From contig JAJDYG010000033.1 of the NCBI GenBank assembly GCA_022822855.1, forward strand, positions 124,001 to 188,000: a stretch of 64,000 nucleotides of DNA. The letters are read 5' to 3'. Position 1 is the first letter of the stretch, and each line of letters opens with the position of its first letter. The position numbers and the translations under genes were made by a program. The notes under the pieces were generated by a model. The model was given only the letters and a program-made list of their open reading frames with translations, ran no database searches and was not told where the DNA came from. Below, in pieces: positions 33,951-41,726 of this stretch. The stretch comes from Dehalococcoidia bacterium (GTDB lineage: Bacteria; Chloroflexota; Dehalococcoidia; Bin125).

Positions 33951-35243
33951 ATGCCCGGACCGCTGGACCGCATCAAGGTGCTGGAACTCACCCAGATCAT
34001 CGCCGGGCCGTACTGCGGCGTCGCGCTGGCTGACCTGGGTGCTGAAGTCGTGAAGCTCGAATCTCCTGAGGGAGATGCTGCGCGCAAGATTGGACAGTTC
34101 GCTCCCGGAGAGAGCAAGGCCTTCCACGGACTGAATCGCGGGAAGCGCGGCTTGGTGCTCAACCTGGCCAGTCCCGACGGGAGGGCGGTGGCGCACCGGC
34201 TGATTCGCGACTTCGATGTATTCGTCACCAACGTCCGTCCGGGTGTCGCAGAGCGCATTGGAGTGGACTATGAGACGCTGCGCCAGTTTCGCCCGGACCT
34301 GATCTACTTCGACGTGACCGGCTTTGGCGAACGTGGACCGAGCTCGCATCGCGCGGGGTCCGATGCGATGGTCCAGGCCTACTCGGGCCTCGTGGCCGGC
34401 GACTTGAAGGTCGCACCGAACGGGGCGCCGGAGCAGATCACGGCAACTGCGCCGTCCGACTACATTGCCGCGCTCGGCGGCGCGATGGGAGTTTGCGCCG
34501 CGCTCTACCACCGCGAGCGGACCGGCGAGGGTCAACGGATCTCGACCTCATTGCTGGGCGCCGGTCTCGCTCTGCAGGCGCCCTGGGCCGCCGATGTTCC
34601 CGTTTCTGATTCAATTCTGATTGAACCGCTGCGGCGGATGATGTCGGAGATGCGTGAGTCAGGCGCATCGTATGCGGAGATGATCGAGGCTCGACGGAGC
34701 CGTCCAACGCAGGGCAAGGCGTTCCGCATCTACTACTCCGGCTATCCGGTCCGCGACGGCGCGATCATCCTCGGTGCGCTGACACCTCAGAATCGGGACC
34801 AGATCCGTACGGCGCTGGGGATTACCGACGATCCGATCGATGACGACGACTTCAATGCGATCGGTCCGGAGGCCGACGCCGTCGTTGCCCGTGTCGAAGC
34901 GCAGATCAGATCGAAGCTGGCCAGCGGCACGATGGCCGAGTGGATGGCCAGGCTCGACGCAGCCGGCGCGCCCGCCTCACCGGTCAACTGGCTGGAGGAC
35001 ATGGCCGACGATCCGCAGGTTGTCGCGATGAATCTGATGCGATCGATTGACCATCCGCTGACGGGACCGGAGCGGCATGTCGGACCGCTGGTTGAGATGT
35101 CCGAAACAGAGACGGGTACGGATCGCTCCGCGCCGCCGCTTGACAGCGAAACCGATGCGATCCTCCTGGAGCACGGCTTCGAGGAACCGGAGATCGTCAG
35201 ACTTCGAGCAAGCGGGGCCATCGGCGCTGCTTCCTCGACATAG
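33951..35243 (+). CDS. CaiB/BaiF family CoA-transferase 1
   Basis: The 430-residue class III CoA-transferase moves CoA from an acyl-CoA to a carboxylic acid through an aspartyl-CoA anhydride; some relatives are acyl-CoA racemases. The N-terminal block (IKVLELTQIIAGPYCGVALADLGAEV, written here as adjoining parts of residues 8-33) and NRGKRGLVLNL are diagnostic. The likely catalytic Asp is D170 in TAPSDYIAAL, at the position known from formyl-CoA transferase. The ATG at 33951 follows TTGAGGAG; a TTG two codons earlier is not needed. First of three tandem paralogs, and the most diverged of them. Confidence 0.92.
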   Translation: MPGPLDRIKVLELTQIIAGPYCGVALADLGAEVVKLESPEGDAARKIGQFAPGESKAFHGLNRGKRGLVLNLASPDGRAVAHRLIRDFDVFVTNVRPGVAERIGVDYETLRQFRPDLIYFDVTGFGERGPSSHRAGSDAMVQAYSGLVAGDLKVAPNGAPEQITATAPSDYIAALGGAMGVCAALYHRERTGEGQRISTSLLGAGLALQAPWAADVPVSDSILIEPLRRMMSEMRESGASYAEMIEARRSRPTQGKAFRIYYSGYPVRDGAIILGALTPQNRDQIRTALGITDDPIDDDDFNAIGPEADAVVARVEAQIRSKLASGTMAEWMARLDAAGAPASPVNWLEDMADDPQVVAMNLMRSIDHPLTGPERHVGPLVEMSETETGTDRSAPPLDSETDAILLEHGFEEPEIVRLRASGAIGAASST

Positions 35244-35287
35244 TTACCTATCCTCACGGCAACTCGCGATCGAGAGAGGAGAATCCG

Positions 35288-36589
35288 ATGCCCGGTGCGC
35301 TTGATGGAATCAAGGTTCTTGAGGTCACCCAGATTATCGCCGGACCGATGTGTGGGGTGATGCTCTCCGACATGGGCGCCGACGTGATCAAGATCGAGTC
35401 CGCGGCCGGTGACGGGATGCGCTTGCTCGGTCAGATCTCGCCGGGCGAGAGCAAGGGCTTCCACGTGTTCAATCGAGGCAAGCGGGGAATGGTGCTCAAC
35501 CTGCAGGATCCCGATGGACGGGCCGTTGTGCAGCGGCTGATCACGGAGATGGACGTCTTCCTGATCAACGCTCGCCCCGGCGTGCCTGAACGCCTCGGCA
35601 TCGACTACGAGAGCCTGCGGGCGCACAAGCCAGACCTGGTCTACCTCGAGAACACGGCCTATGGTCCGACCGGTCCGTCCGCCCACCGAGCCGGGGCGGA
35701 CATCATCGCCCAGGCGTATTCGGGGCTGATGGCCGGCGACGAGAAGGTCGACGAGCACGGCGGGCCGGACCTGATCACGGCCACGACGCCTGCCGACTTC
35801 GTGGCGGCGTTTACCAGTGCGATCGCGGTCTGCGCCGCGCTCTTCCACCGCGAGCGGACTGGGGAGGGCCAGAAGATCGACACGTCGCTGCTTGCCGGAG
35901 CGATGGTGTTGCAAAACGCGTTCGCCTCGCGGATGCCTGTTTCCGACGCCGTCCTGCTCGATCCGATTCTGAGCGGGCTCGCCGCCGTTCGAGAACGCGG
36001 CGGCAGCTACCGCGATCTGCTGGGCGCGCGCGGAGGTTTGCGGGCGCTGGTGGGTGGAGCGTTCTTCCTCTACTACGGCGGATACCAGACGTCCGACGGC
36101 GCGATCATGCTCGGCTGCGTGACGCCGCCGAATCGACAGCAGGTTCGCAACGCGCTCGGCCTGGAGCCGGGGGATGACCCGACCGACGACGGTGACTTCA
36201 ACGCGCTGGCCGAGGGCTCGGAAGAGATCGTGGCGCGTGTCCGCGCTCAGATTTCGGAGCGGTTCGCCTCGGACACCACGGAGAACTGGGTAGCCAAGCT
36301 CGACGCCGCCGGCGCGCCAGCCTCGCAGGTCAATATCCCGGAGGAGATGATTGACGATCCGCAGGTTCAGGCCTTGGGCATCATGGTCGACCTTGAGCAT
36401 CGGCTGACCGGTCCAGAGACGATGGTTGGTCCGGCGTTCGGCATGTCCGCTACGCCTCTTGAGGCTCGCCGCGCATCGCCGCCCCTGGATGGAGACACCG
36501 ACGAGGTGTTGATCGAGTACGGCTACACCGAGGAGGAGGTCGCCGCCCTGCGCTCATCCGGTGCAGTCGGCTTGCCCTCGGACAGTTAG
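35288..36589 (+). CDS. CaiB/BaiF family CoA-transferase 2
   Basis: The 433-residue paralog has the same layout as its neighbours: IKVLEVTQIIAGPMCG at the start, FNRGKRGMVLNLQDPDG, and the catalytic D170 in TTPADFVAAF. It shares HGGPDLITATTPAD and DEKVDEHGG with the third copy more than with the first. The ATG at 35288 follows GAGAGGAGAATCCG, a strong ribosome-binding site 44 nt after the previous stop. Substrate unknown; no acyl donor gene is linked. Confidence 0.92.
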   Translation: MPGALDGIKVLEVTQIIAGPMCGVMLSDMGADVIKIESAAGDGMRLLGQISPGESKGFHVFNRGKRGMVLNLQDPDGRAVVQRLITEMDVFLINARPGVPERLGIDYESLRAHKPDLVYLENTAYGPTGPSAHRAGADIIAQAYSGLMAGDEKVDEHGGPDLITATTPADFVAAFTSAIAVCAALFHRERTGEGQKIDTSLLAGAMVLQNAFASRMPVSDAVLLDPILSGLAAVRERGGSYRDLLGARGGLRALVGGAFFLYYGGYQTSDGAIMLGCVTPPNRQQVRNALGLEPGDDPTDDGDFNALAEGSEEIVARVRAQISERFASDTTENWVAKLDAAGAPASQVNIPEEMIDDPQVQALGIMVDLEHRLTGPETMVGPAFGMSATPLEARRASPPLDGDTDEVLIEYGYTEEEVAALRSSGAVGLPSDS

Positions 36590-36598
36590 GGACATCGG

Positions 36599-37900
36599 AT
36601 GTCTGGCCCGCTGGACGGGATCAAGGTTCTCGAACTGACGCAGATCATCGCCGGGCCAATGTGCGGCGTGATGCTCTCCGACCTTGGCGCCGAGGTGGTC
36701 AAGATCGAATCGCCGCAAGGCGACGCTACTCGCGGTGTCGGTCAGTTCATCCCCAATGAATCGAAGGTCTTCCACGTCTACAACCGAGGTAAGCGCGGGA
36801 TCGTCCTGAATCTGCAGTCGGAGCAGGGCCAGGCGGTTGTTCACCGGCTGGTCCGCGAGTTCGATGTGTTTCTGATCAACGCCCGTCCCGGTGTCGCTGA
36901 GCGGCTGCAAGTCGACTACCAGCGCCTCAGCGAGCAGAACCCGCAACTGATTTACCTCGAGAACACGGCGTTTGGCCCGGAGGGTCCCTCGGCCGGCCGG
37001 GCCGGAGCGGACATCATCGCCCAGGCCTACTCCGGGCTGATGGCCGGCGATGAGAAGATGGACGAGCATGGCGGCCCGTTGGCGATCTCGGCGACGACTC
37101 CGGCCGACTATGGGGCCGCCTGGACCAGCGCGATGGCCCTCTGCGCTGCGCTGTTCCATCGCGAGCGCACCGGGCGGGGACAACACATCGAGACTTCTTT
37201 GTTGGGGGCGGCACTGCAGCTGCAAAACTTCGCTATTGCCCGGTTGCCGGTCAGCGACGCGACGTTTCTCCAGCCTTCCCTTGATGAGATTCGGGCGGTG
37301 CGCGAGCGAGGCGGTGCTTACCACGAGATCCTCGAGGCGCGCACCGGTGTGCGGTCGATGATCGGAGCAGCATTCGCGCTCTACTACGGCGGCTACGAGA
37401 CCGCCGACGGCGCGATCATGCTGGGCTGCCTGACGCCGCTGAATCGTCAACAGGTTCGCCAGGCGATTGGACTGACGGAACAGGATGATCCGACTGACGC
37501 GGAGGGCTTCAATCCCCTCGATCCGGCTTCGGTCGAGATCGTTGAGCGAGCGCGAGGGAACATCGCGGCCAGGTTCCGCAGCGACACGACCGCCAACTGG
37601 ATTGTGAAGCTTGACGCCAAGGGCGCGCCGGCGTCTCAGGTCAACCTGCCCGAAGACATGGTCGACGATCCCCAGGTCAAGGCGATCGGCGTGATTGCCG
37701 AGATCGAGCATCCACTCACCGGCCCCGAACAGATGGTTGGCCCCGTCTTCAGAATGTCGGATTCACCGCTCAGGGCCAGCGGGCCATCGCCGGTGTTCGA
37801 CGGCGACTCCGACGACATCCTGCGCGAGCACGGTTACGGTGAGCCGGAGATTGCCGCACTCAGGTCATCAGGCGCAGTTGGGCTGCAGGCTGCGGACTAG
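36599..37900 (+). CDS. CaiB/BaiF family CoA-transferase 3
   Basis: The 433-residue third copy follows the second by 9 nt and is surely cotranscribed. It keeps the N-terminal CoA-binding block, YNRGKRGIVLNLQSEQG and the catalytic D170 in TTPADYGAAW. Copies 2 and 3 are closest to each other, suggesting an older duplication giving copy 1 and a later one giving the pair. Class III enzymes are interlocked homodimers, but mixed dimers of 2 and 3 are possible. The start is ATG 36599-36601. Confidence 0.92.
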   Translation: MSGPLDGIKVLELTQIIAGPMCGVMLSDLGAEVVKIESPQGDATRGVGQFIPNESKVFHVYNRGKRGIVLNLQSEQGQAVVHRLVREFDVFLINARPGVAERLQVDYQRLSEQNPQLIYLENTAFGPEGPSAGRAGADIIAQAYSGLMAGDEKMDEHGGPLAISATTPADYGAAWTSAMALCAALFHRERTGRGQHIETSLLGAALQLQNFAIARLPVSDATFLQPSLDEIRAVRERGGAYHEILEARTGVRSMIGAAFALYYGGYETADGAIMLGCLTPLNRQQVRQAIGLTEQDDPTDAEGFNPLDPASVEIVERARGNIAARFRSDTTANWIVKLDAKGAPASQVNLPEDMVDDPQVKAIGVIAEIEHPLTGPEQMVGPVFRMSDSPLRASGPSPVFDGDSDDILREHGYGEPEIAALRSSGAVGLQAAD

Positions 37901-37948
37901 CGTCGAAGTGGCTGGATGCGCCGGTAGGTGGCGGATCGCCACGCCCAC

Positions 37949-38446
37949 TCAGCTCCCCGATTGGGGATAGGGATCTGTCTCGCTGAACTCTCTCTGGTAT
38001 TGGGCAATCGGAACTCCATCAACCTCTTTGCCCTCCCAGAGCGACTTGACGTACTCGAGGACTGCGATGATCTCATCGCGGGTCAGCTCATCCTTGAAGG
38101 CGGGCATGTTGCTGCCGGCGCCGAGGCCGAGTCCGCCTTCGCTGACGATGCCGAAGAGGACTCCGTCGGAGTGGTGCCAGGTGTGGCCGTCGCCGTCCAG
38201 TGGGGGTGGTGGGAGACGGCCGTCGTCGTCTCGAACCATCCAGTTCTCTGCGCCCTCGCCGGCGGCTCCGTGGCAGGCGGCGCAGGTTGAGGCGAAGATC
38301 TGTGAGCCGGTTCGTGGTCCGCTGACCGTGCCGGACTGTTCGGGCGTCGGCGCAACGACCGGTTCGGAGTCCCCACATGCCGCGATCAGGCCCAGCCAAC
38401 CGAACAACACGACCATCACGACTGAGGTCTGACACCAGCGCCTCAC
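37949..38446 (-). CDS. Mono-haem c-type cytochrome, probable lipoprotein
   Basis: The 165-residue exported protein has a basic N-terminus, a hydrophobic segment and a lipobox-like LIAACG. A proline-rich linker leads to a cytochrome c domain with the haem site CAACH and an axial Met in SNMPAFKDELT. It would carry electrons on the outer face of the membrane to a terminal oxidase. The start is placed at GTG 38444-38446 with GGAGG five nt upstream; an ATG ten codons in (38414-38416) is an alternative that loses the basic residues of the signal. Diverges from the aminotransferase. Confidence 0.87.
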   Translation of the reverse strand: MRRWCQTSVVMVVLFGWLGLIAACGDSEPVVAPTPEQSGTVSGPRTGSQIFASTCAACHGAAGEGAENWMVRDDDGRLPPPPLDGDGHTWHHSDGVLFGIVSEGGLGLGAGSNMPAFKDELTRDEIIAVLEYVKSLWEGKEVDGVPIAQYQREFSETDPYPQSGS

Positions 38447-38530
38447 CACGACCTCCGTGGGCCAAGGGTATCCAGTGGCTGAACGCCGGATGGCAAGTAC
38501 CCTCGCTTCAGAACGACACGATGAGATCGG

Positions 38531-39712
38531 ATGTTGACCATGGTGCTTCCAACGACCGCAGCACGGAACCTGGGCACGGAGACGGCGTTCGAGGTGTTGG
38601 CGCGGGCGAACAAGCTGGCTGCCAAGGGACGTTCGATCATCAATCTTGGCATCGGACAGCCGGACTTCGCGACGCCGGACAACATCGTCCAGGCGGGCGA
38701 GCGGGCGCTCGCGGAAGGCAAGCACGGTTACACGCCCGGCGCGGGGATTCCTGAGCTTCGGGATGCGGTCGCCCGCGATCTTCAGCGCCGGCACGGCGCG
38801 GAGGTCGACCCTGAGTCGGTGCTGATCACGCCCGGGGCGAAGCCGGTGATGTTCTTCGCTGCGCTGTTGATGGGCGAGCCGGGCGCGGAGATCATGTATC
38901 CGAATCCCGGCTTCCCGATCTATGAGTCGGTGATCCGCTTCTCCGGCGCGACGCCGGTGCCGATCGAGTTGCACGAGTCGAGCGGCTTCACCTTCGATCC
39001 CGACCAGGTGCTCAGCCAGATCAACGAGCGCACCCGGCTGATCATCCTCAACAGCCCGGCCAACCCGACCGGCGGCGTGTACACGCGCGAACAGGTCGAG
39101 CGGTTAGTCGAAGGCCTCGAGCAATGGCCGGACGTGGTCATTCTGAGCGACGAGATCTACTCGCGGATCCTTTACGAGGGACTCGAACACACATCGTGGC
39201 TGAGCTACCCGCAGCTTCGCGACCGATTGATCGTGCTGGACGGCTGGAGCAAGACCTATGCGATGACCGGCTGGCGGCTGGGCTTCGGTGTGTTCCCGCC
39301 CGACCTCTTCCCGTTCGCCGAGCGGCTGGCGATCAACAGCTACTCGTGTCCCAACGCGGCCACGCAGTACGCGGCGATCGAGGCGCTGGACGGACCGCAG
39401 GCGGCGGTCGACATCATGACGACGGCGTTCGACGAGCGCCGCCAGGTGATCGTTAAGGAATTGAACGACGTGCCCGGTGTGACCTGCGTCAATCCTCTGG
39501 GCGCGTTCTACGCCTTCCCCAATATCTCCGAGACCGGCATCGACGCGCGCACTCTGCAGGAGCGCTTGCTGGAAGAGGCCGGGCTGGCAGTGATCGCCGG
39601 GACGAGCTTCGGACACCTCGGCGAGGGCTACCTGCGCTTCAGCTACGCCGCATCGCTGGAGGAGATCGTCGAAGGCGTCGACAGAATGCGTACCCTGTTG
39701 GCCAACAGCTAG
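38531..39712 (+). CDS. Class I/II pyridoxal-phosphate aminotransferase (aspartate-aminotransferase-like)
   Basis: The 393-residue fold-type I enzyme shows INLGIGQPDFATPDNI, GYTPGAGIPELR and ILNSPANPTGG. It also has DEIYSRILYEG with the PLP-pairing Asp, the PLP Lys in DGWSKTYAMTGWRLGF, and the C-terminal substrate Arg in YLRFSYAAS. It most resembles the AspC/aromatic aminotransferase 1-gamma group; the specific amino acid is not resolved. The start is ATG 38531, with a second ATG at 38540. The OsmC-like selenoprotein gene starts 22 nt after its stop, probably in the same transcript. Confidence 0.92.
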   Translation: MLTMVLPTTAARNLGTETAFEVLARANKLAAKGRSIINLGIGQPDFATPDNIVQAGERALAEGKHGYTPGAGIPELRDAVARDLQRRHGAEVDPESVLITPGAKPVMFFAALLMGEPGAEIMYPNPGFPIYESVIRFSGATPVPIELHESSGFTFDPDQVLSQINERTRLIILNSPANPTGGVYTREQVERLVEGLEQWPDVVILSDEIYSRILYEGLEHTSWLSYPQLRDRLIVLDGWSKTYAMTGWRLGFGVFPPDLFPFAERLAINSYSCPNAATQYAAIEALDGPQAAVDIMTTAFDERRQVIVKELNDVPGVTCVNPLGAFYAFPNISETGIDARTLQERLLEEAGLAVIAGTSFGHLGEGYLRFSYAASLEEIVEGVDRMRTLLANS

Positions 39713-39734
39713 CCGACCCGGACAGGAGTGAGAC

Positions 39735-40205
39735 ATGGCGCGTTTCGAGTACATCTCACGCAACAAGCTTGAACTGAAGAACGGCATCCGCCACGCGACG
39801 CTGGGCGACGTGCCCGAGCAGGTCGCCTACGGCGTCCAGGGCAAGCTCAAGGAGCATTACGGGGTGCCCGAGAGCGCGCCGCCGATGACGGCCACTCTGG
39901 ACCACATCGTCGCCGCGGTCGGCGGTTGAATGTACGGCACTTTGGCGCGGGCGATGTCCGCGCGCAAGGTCGAGTTCGACCCCAACACCTACAAGGCCGA
40001 CGTCCTGGGCATGATCGAGGGCGAAGACAACCAGACGATCCGGATTACGAAGATTCACGTGGTTTTCCAGATCCCGGGGATCGTTGAGGAACAGCGAGCC
40101 GCCGCCGAGCGGGCGGTGAAGTTCCACGCTCCGGGCTGCCCGGCGCACGAGAGCGTCAAGGACGCGATCGAGATCACCTGGGAAGCCGACTACGGCGATA
40201 ACTGA
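39735..40205 (+). CDS. OsmC-like selenoprotein (in-frame UGA = Sec65)
   Basis: Two abutting frames, 39735-39929 and 39930-40205, are in the same reading frame and are separated only by TGA at 39927-39929. Read through, they give one 156-residue OsmC/Ohr-family protein. The UGA lies in TLDHIVAAVGG-U-MYGTLARAM, the helix that carries the peroxidatic Cys in the family. The second conserved Cys is C135 in HAPGCPAHESV. A SECIS-like hairpin follows 15 nt after the UGA. OsmC/Ohr proteins reduce organic peroxides, usually with dihydrolipoyl proteins or thiols. AGGAGTGAGAC before ATG 39735 supports the start; the ATG directly after the UGA has no ribosome-binding site of its own. Confidence 0.9.
39945..39963 (+). 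promoter_or_regulatory. Bacterial SECIS element of the OsmC-like gene
   Basis: GCGCGG-GCGATGT-CCGCGC forms a perfect six-bp GC stem with a seven-base loop that begins with G. The loop starts 21 nt after the UGA. Bacterial SECIS elements have an apical loop about 16-37 nt from the UGA with a G among its first bases, which this meets. The loop is less fdhF-like than that of the FTR gene. Confidence 0.7.
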
Positions 40206-40360
40206 GGCCCTGTTCACCGTCGGCTCCTCTCCGGTTCGCCGGCCGTCGAACGAGCGATGATCTGACCGCCAGGGGCTGTTCAGCAGGGGAAGAATGGTGG
40301 AGAATTTCGGCCTGCTTGGGCGAGTTTGGCGCCGAGGGCAGGGAAATCTCGCTCCGCGAT

Positions 40361-40456
40361 GTCAGATTTGGTCAGGTTTGGTCAGATTCTGTCGGGAAGA
40401 GGTCAGGTTTAGGCGGGGTATGTCAGCCCAGGTCAGCTCATGGCGGGTTCTGTCGG
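40361..40456. repeat. Degenerate 10-bp tandem array C
   Basis: Units start at 40361, 40371, 40381, 40391, 40402, 40412, 40422, 40432, 40442 and 40452, with consensus GTCAGNTTTG (variants GTCGG and GGCGG at the head). Ten units with one 11-base step give about 10.1 bp spacing, close to the DNA helical turn. It lies between the OsmC-like gene and the small minus-strand gene at 40613. The rest of 40206-40612 holds no supportable gene. Confidence 0.8.
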
Positions 40457-40526
40457 ATTGGTTGGTGGGGTTCATGCGGCGCTCCTGGATCGCTATCGCC
40501 TGCCGGACACCGCCGATTGTATGTGA

Positions 40527-40538
40527 ACGAATATTCGT
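40527..40538. promoter_or_regulatory. Perfect 12-bp palindrome
   Basis: ACGAATATTCGT is a perfect palindrome about 70 bp beyond array C. It lies downstream of both flanking genes (the OsmC-like gene and the minus-strand gene at 40613), so an operator role is not obvious. No named binding site is claimed. Confidence 0.3.
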
Positions 40539-40612
40539 ATGATTGATCGTGATGTGTCGGAGGCAACGGTGCCGGCGCGGGGGTAACCGGACGCGCCCAC
40601 TGTGAACAGGTT

Positions 40613-40855
40613 CTAGTCCTCGACCGGGCGCCGAGCGTTCCAGATCACATCCTTGGGTAAGGGGGCCGGCTGAGGACGCGGCTCTACCGTTGGACGGTTG
40701 GCGATGTCGCCGGTGGTGATGTCGATGAAGTCATCGAGCACCAGCGGCTTGCCACCGATCGTGAATCGCGCGTTGGAGGAGATGGGAAAATCGCGGTCGC
40801 GCTCTTCCGACTCCGCGTCCTCATCCGAGGGCACATCCTGCTCATGGTCGGACAT
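40613..40855 (-). CDS. Small acidic hypothetical protein
   Basis: The 80-residue product has a highly acidic N-terminus (DVPSDEDAESEERDRD), a compact middle with FTIGGKPLVLDDFIDITTG, and a proline-rich C-terminus (EPRPQPAPLPKDVIW). No family is recognised. The ATG at 40853-40855 diverges from the RibD-like gene across only 22 nt, so the two promoters must overlap. Coding is supported by an ordered, low-bias residue pattern but not by homology. Confidence 0.55.
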   Translation of the reverse strand: MSDHEQDVPSDEDAESEERDRDFPISSNARFTIGGKPLVLDDFIDITTGDIANRPTVEPRPQPAPLPKDVIWNARRPVED

Positions 40856-40877
40856 GCCCGCAACCTAGCATGACCTC

Positions 40878-41621
40878 ATGGACTCGACCGAGATCGACTA
40901 CACCCAACTCAGCTTTCCCGATCCGCCCTCCGATCGGCCCTTTGTGGCGATCAACATGGTCATGTCCGCCGATGGCCGGACGGTGATCGACGGGACGGAG
41001 CGCGGACTTGGCTCGCAGCTCGATCAGCGGTTGATGCGGGAGTTGCGGGTCCACTTCGACGTGGTGATGAACGGCGGCGCGACGTTCAGAGCATCAGGCA
41101 CATCGGCTCGGCTGAACAATCCGGAGCTTGAGCGATGGCGCGTAGATCGCGGCATGACGCCATCGCCGATCGCGGCTGTGCTCACGAGAAGCGGAGACTT
41201 GCCACCTGAGCGCCGCTTCTTCAGCGACGACGGGTTCGAGGCCGTCATCTACCTGTCCAGCGCCGCGCCGGACTCCGTGCGCCGCAAGCTGGAGTCGCGC
41301 GGCAGGCCGGTCGTCAGCGTCCCCGAGGGGAAGGAGGCGGTCGCGGCGCTGGATCACATGAAGCGCGAGCTGGGAGCGTCGCGAGTCCTGGTCGAGGGCG
41401 GCGCGATGCTGAATGGCGAACTGATCTCGCGAGGGCTGGTCGACGAGTACTTCCTCACTCTCGCCCCGAGGATCACGGGCGGTGAGAGCGCGCATCCCGC
41501 GGTGCAATGGCCCGGAGAGCCAACAGCCTCTGGGATCAGACAGCTTGAGGTCGTCCAGGCGACGCGGTCTGTCGGTGGGGAGATGTTCCTCCGCTACCGA
41601 TTCCAGCCTGTCGATATGTGA
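40878..41621 (+). CDS. RibD C-terminal/dihydrofolate-reductase-fold reductase
   Basis: The 247-residue protein has the RibD C-terminal fold: RPFVAINMVMSADGRTVIDG at the start, a conserved RHFDVV-like segment (HFDVVMNGGATFRAS) and RVLVEGGAMLNGELISRGLVDEYFLTLAP. The family includes 5-amino-6-ribosylaminouracil-phosphate reductase of riboflavin synthesis and dihydrofolate-reductase-like enzymes. No deaminase domain is attached. A role in flavin or F420 supply would suit the many flavoenzymes here, but is inference. Confidence 0.87.
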   Translation: MDSTEIDYTQLSFPDPPSDRPFVAINMVMSADGRTVIDGTERGLGSQLDQRLMRELRVHFDVVMNGGATFRASGTSARLNNPELERWRVDRGMTPSPIAAVLTRSGDLPPERRFFSDDGFEAVIYLSSAAPDSVRRKLESRGRPVVSVPEGKEAVAALDHMKRELGASRVLVEGGAMLNGELISRGLVDEYFLTLAPRITGGESAHPAVQWPGEPTASGIRQLEVVQATRSVGGEMFLRYRFQPVDM

Positions 41622-41661
41622 CTCGTTCTTGCCGAGTCCCGGCCTCCACCCCGTGGAACGG

Positions 41662-41683
41662 GTCCCGGCTCGGGTGCCGGGAC
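41662..41683. terminator. Hairpin between convergent genes
   Basis: GTCCCGGC-TCGGGT-GCCGGGAC is a perfect 8-bp stem in the 105-bp gap between the convergent RibD-like and NHL genes. It probably serves as a two-way terminator or mRNA 3' cap, although no T-run follows. Confidence 0.5.
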
Positions 41684-41726
41684 TGGGACAGACGGGGTCA
41701 GTTCAGGCAGGATGTGCAGACAGACG

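Noticed and set aside
34787-36400. 537-codon minus-strand frame across two CoA-transferase genes
   Set aside because: Spans the gap and both genes antisense; arises from codon bias, and a similar shadow recurs over the third copy (36554-37711).
39930-40205. A separate gene starting at the ATG directly after TGA
   Set aside because: No ribosome-binding site of its own and the two halves form one OsmC domain; translational re-initiation remains a weaker alternative.
22181-40456. CRISPR array as an explanation for the decamer tracts
   Set aside because: Unit is 10 bp with no spacers and degenerate sequence; no cas genes in the window.
40527-40538. LexA/SOS box reading of ACGAATATTCGT
   Set aside because: Does not fit GAAC-N4-GTTC or the E. 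coli LexA consensus and is not upstream of a gene.
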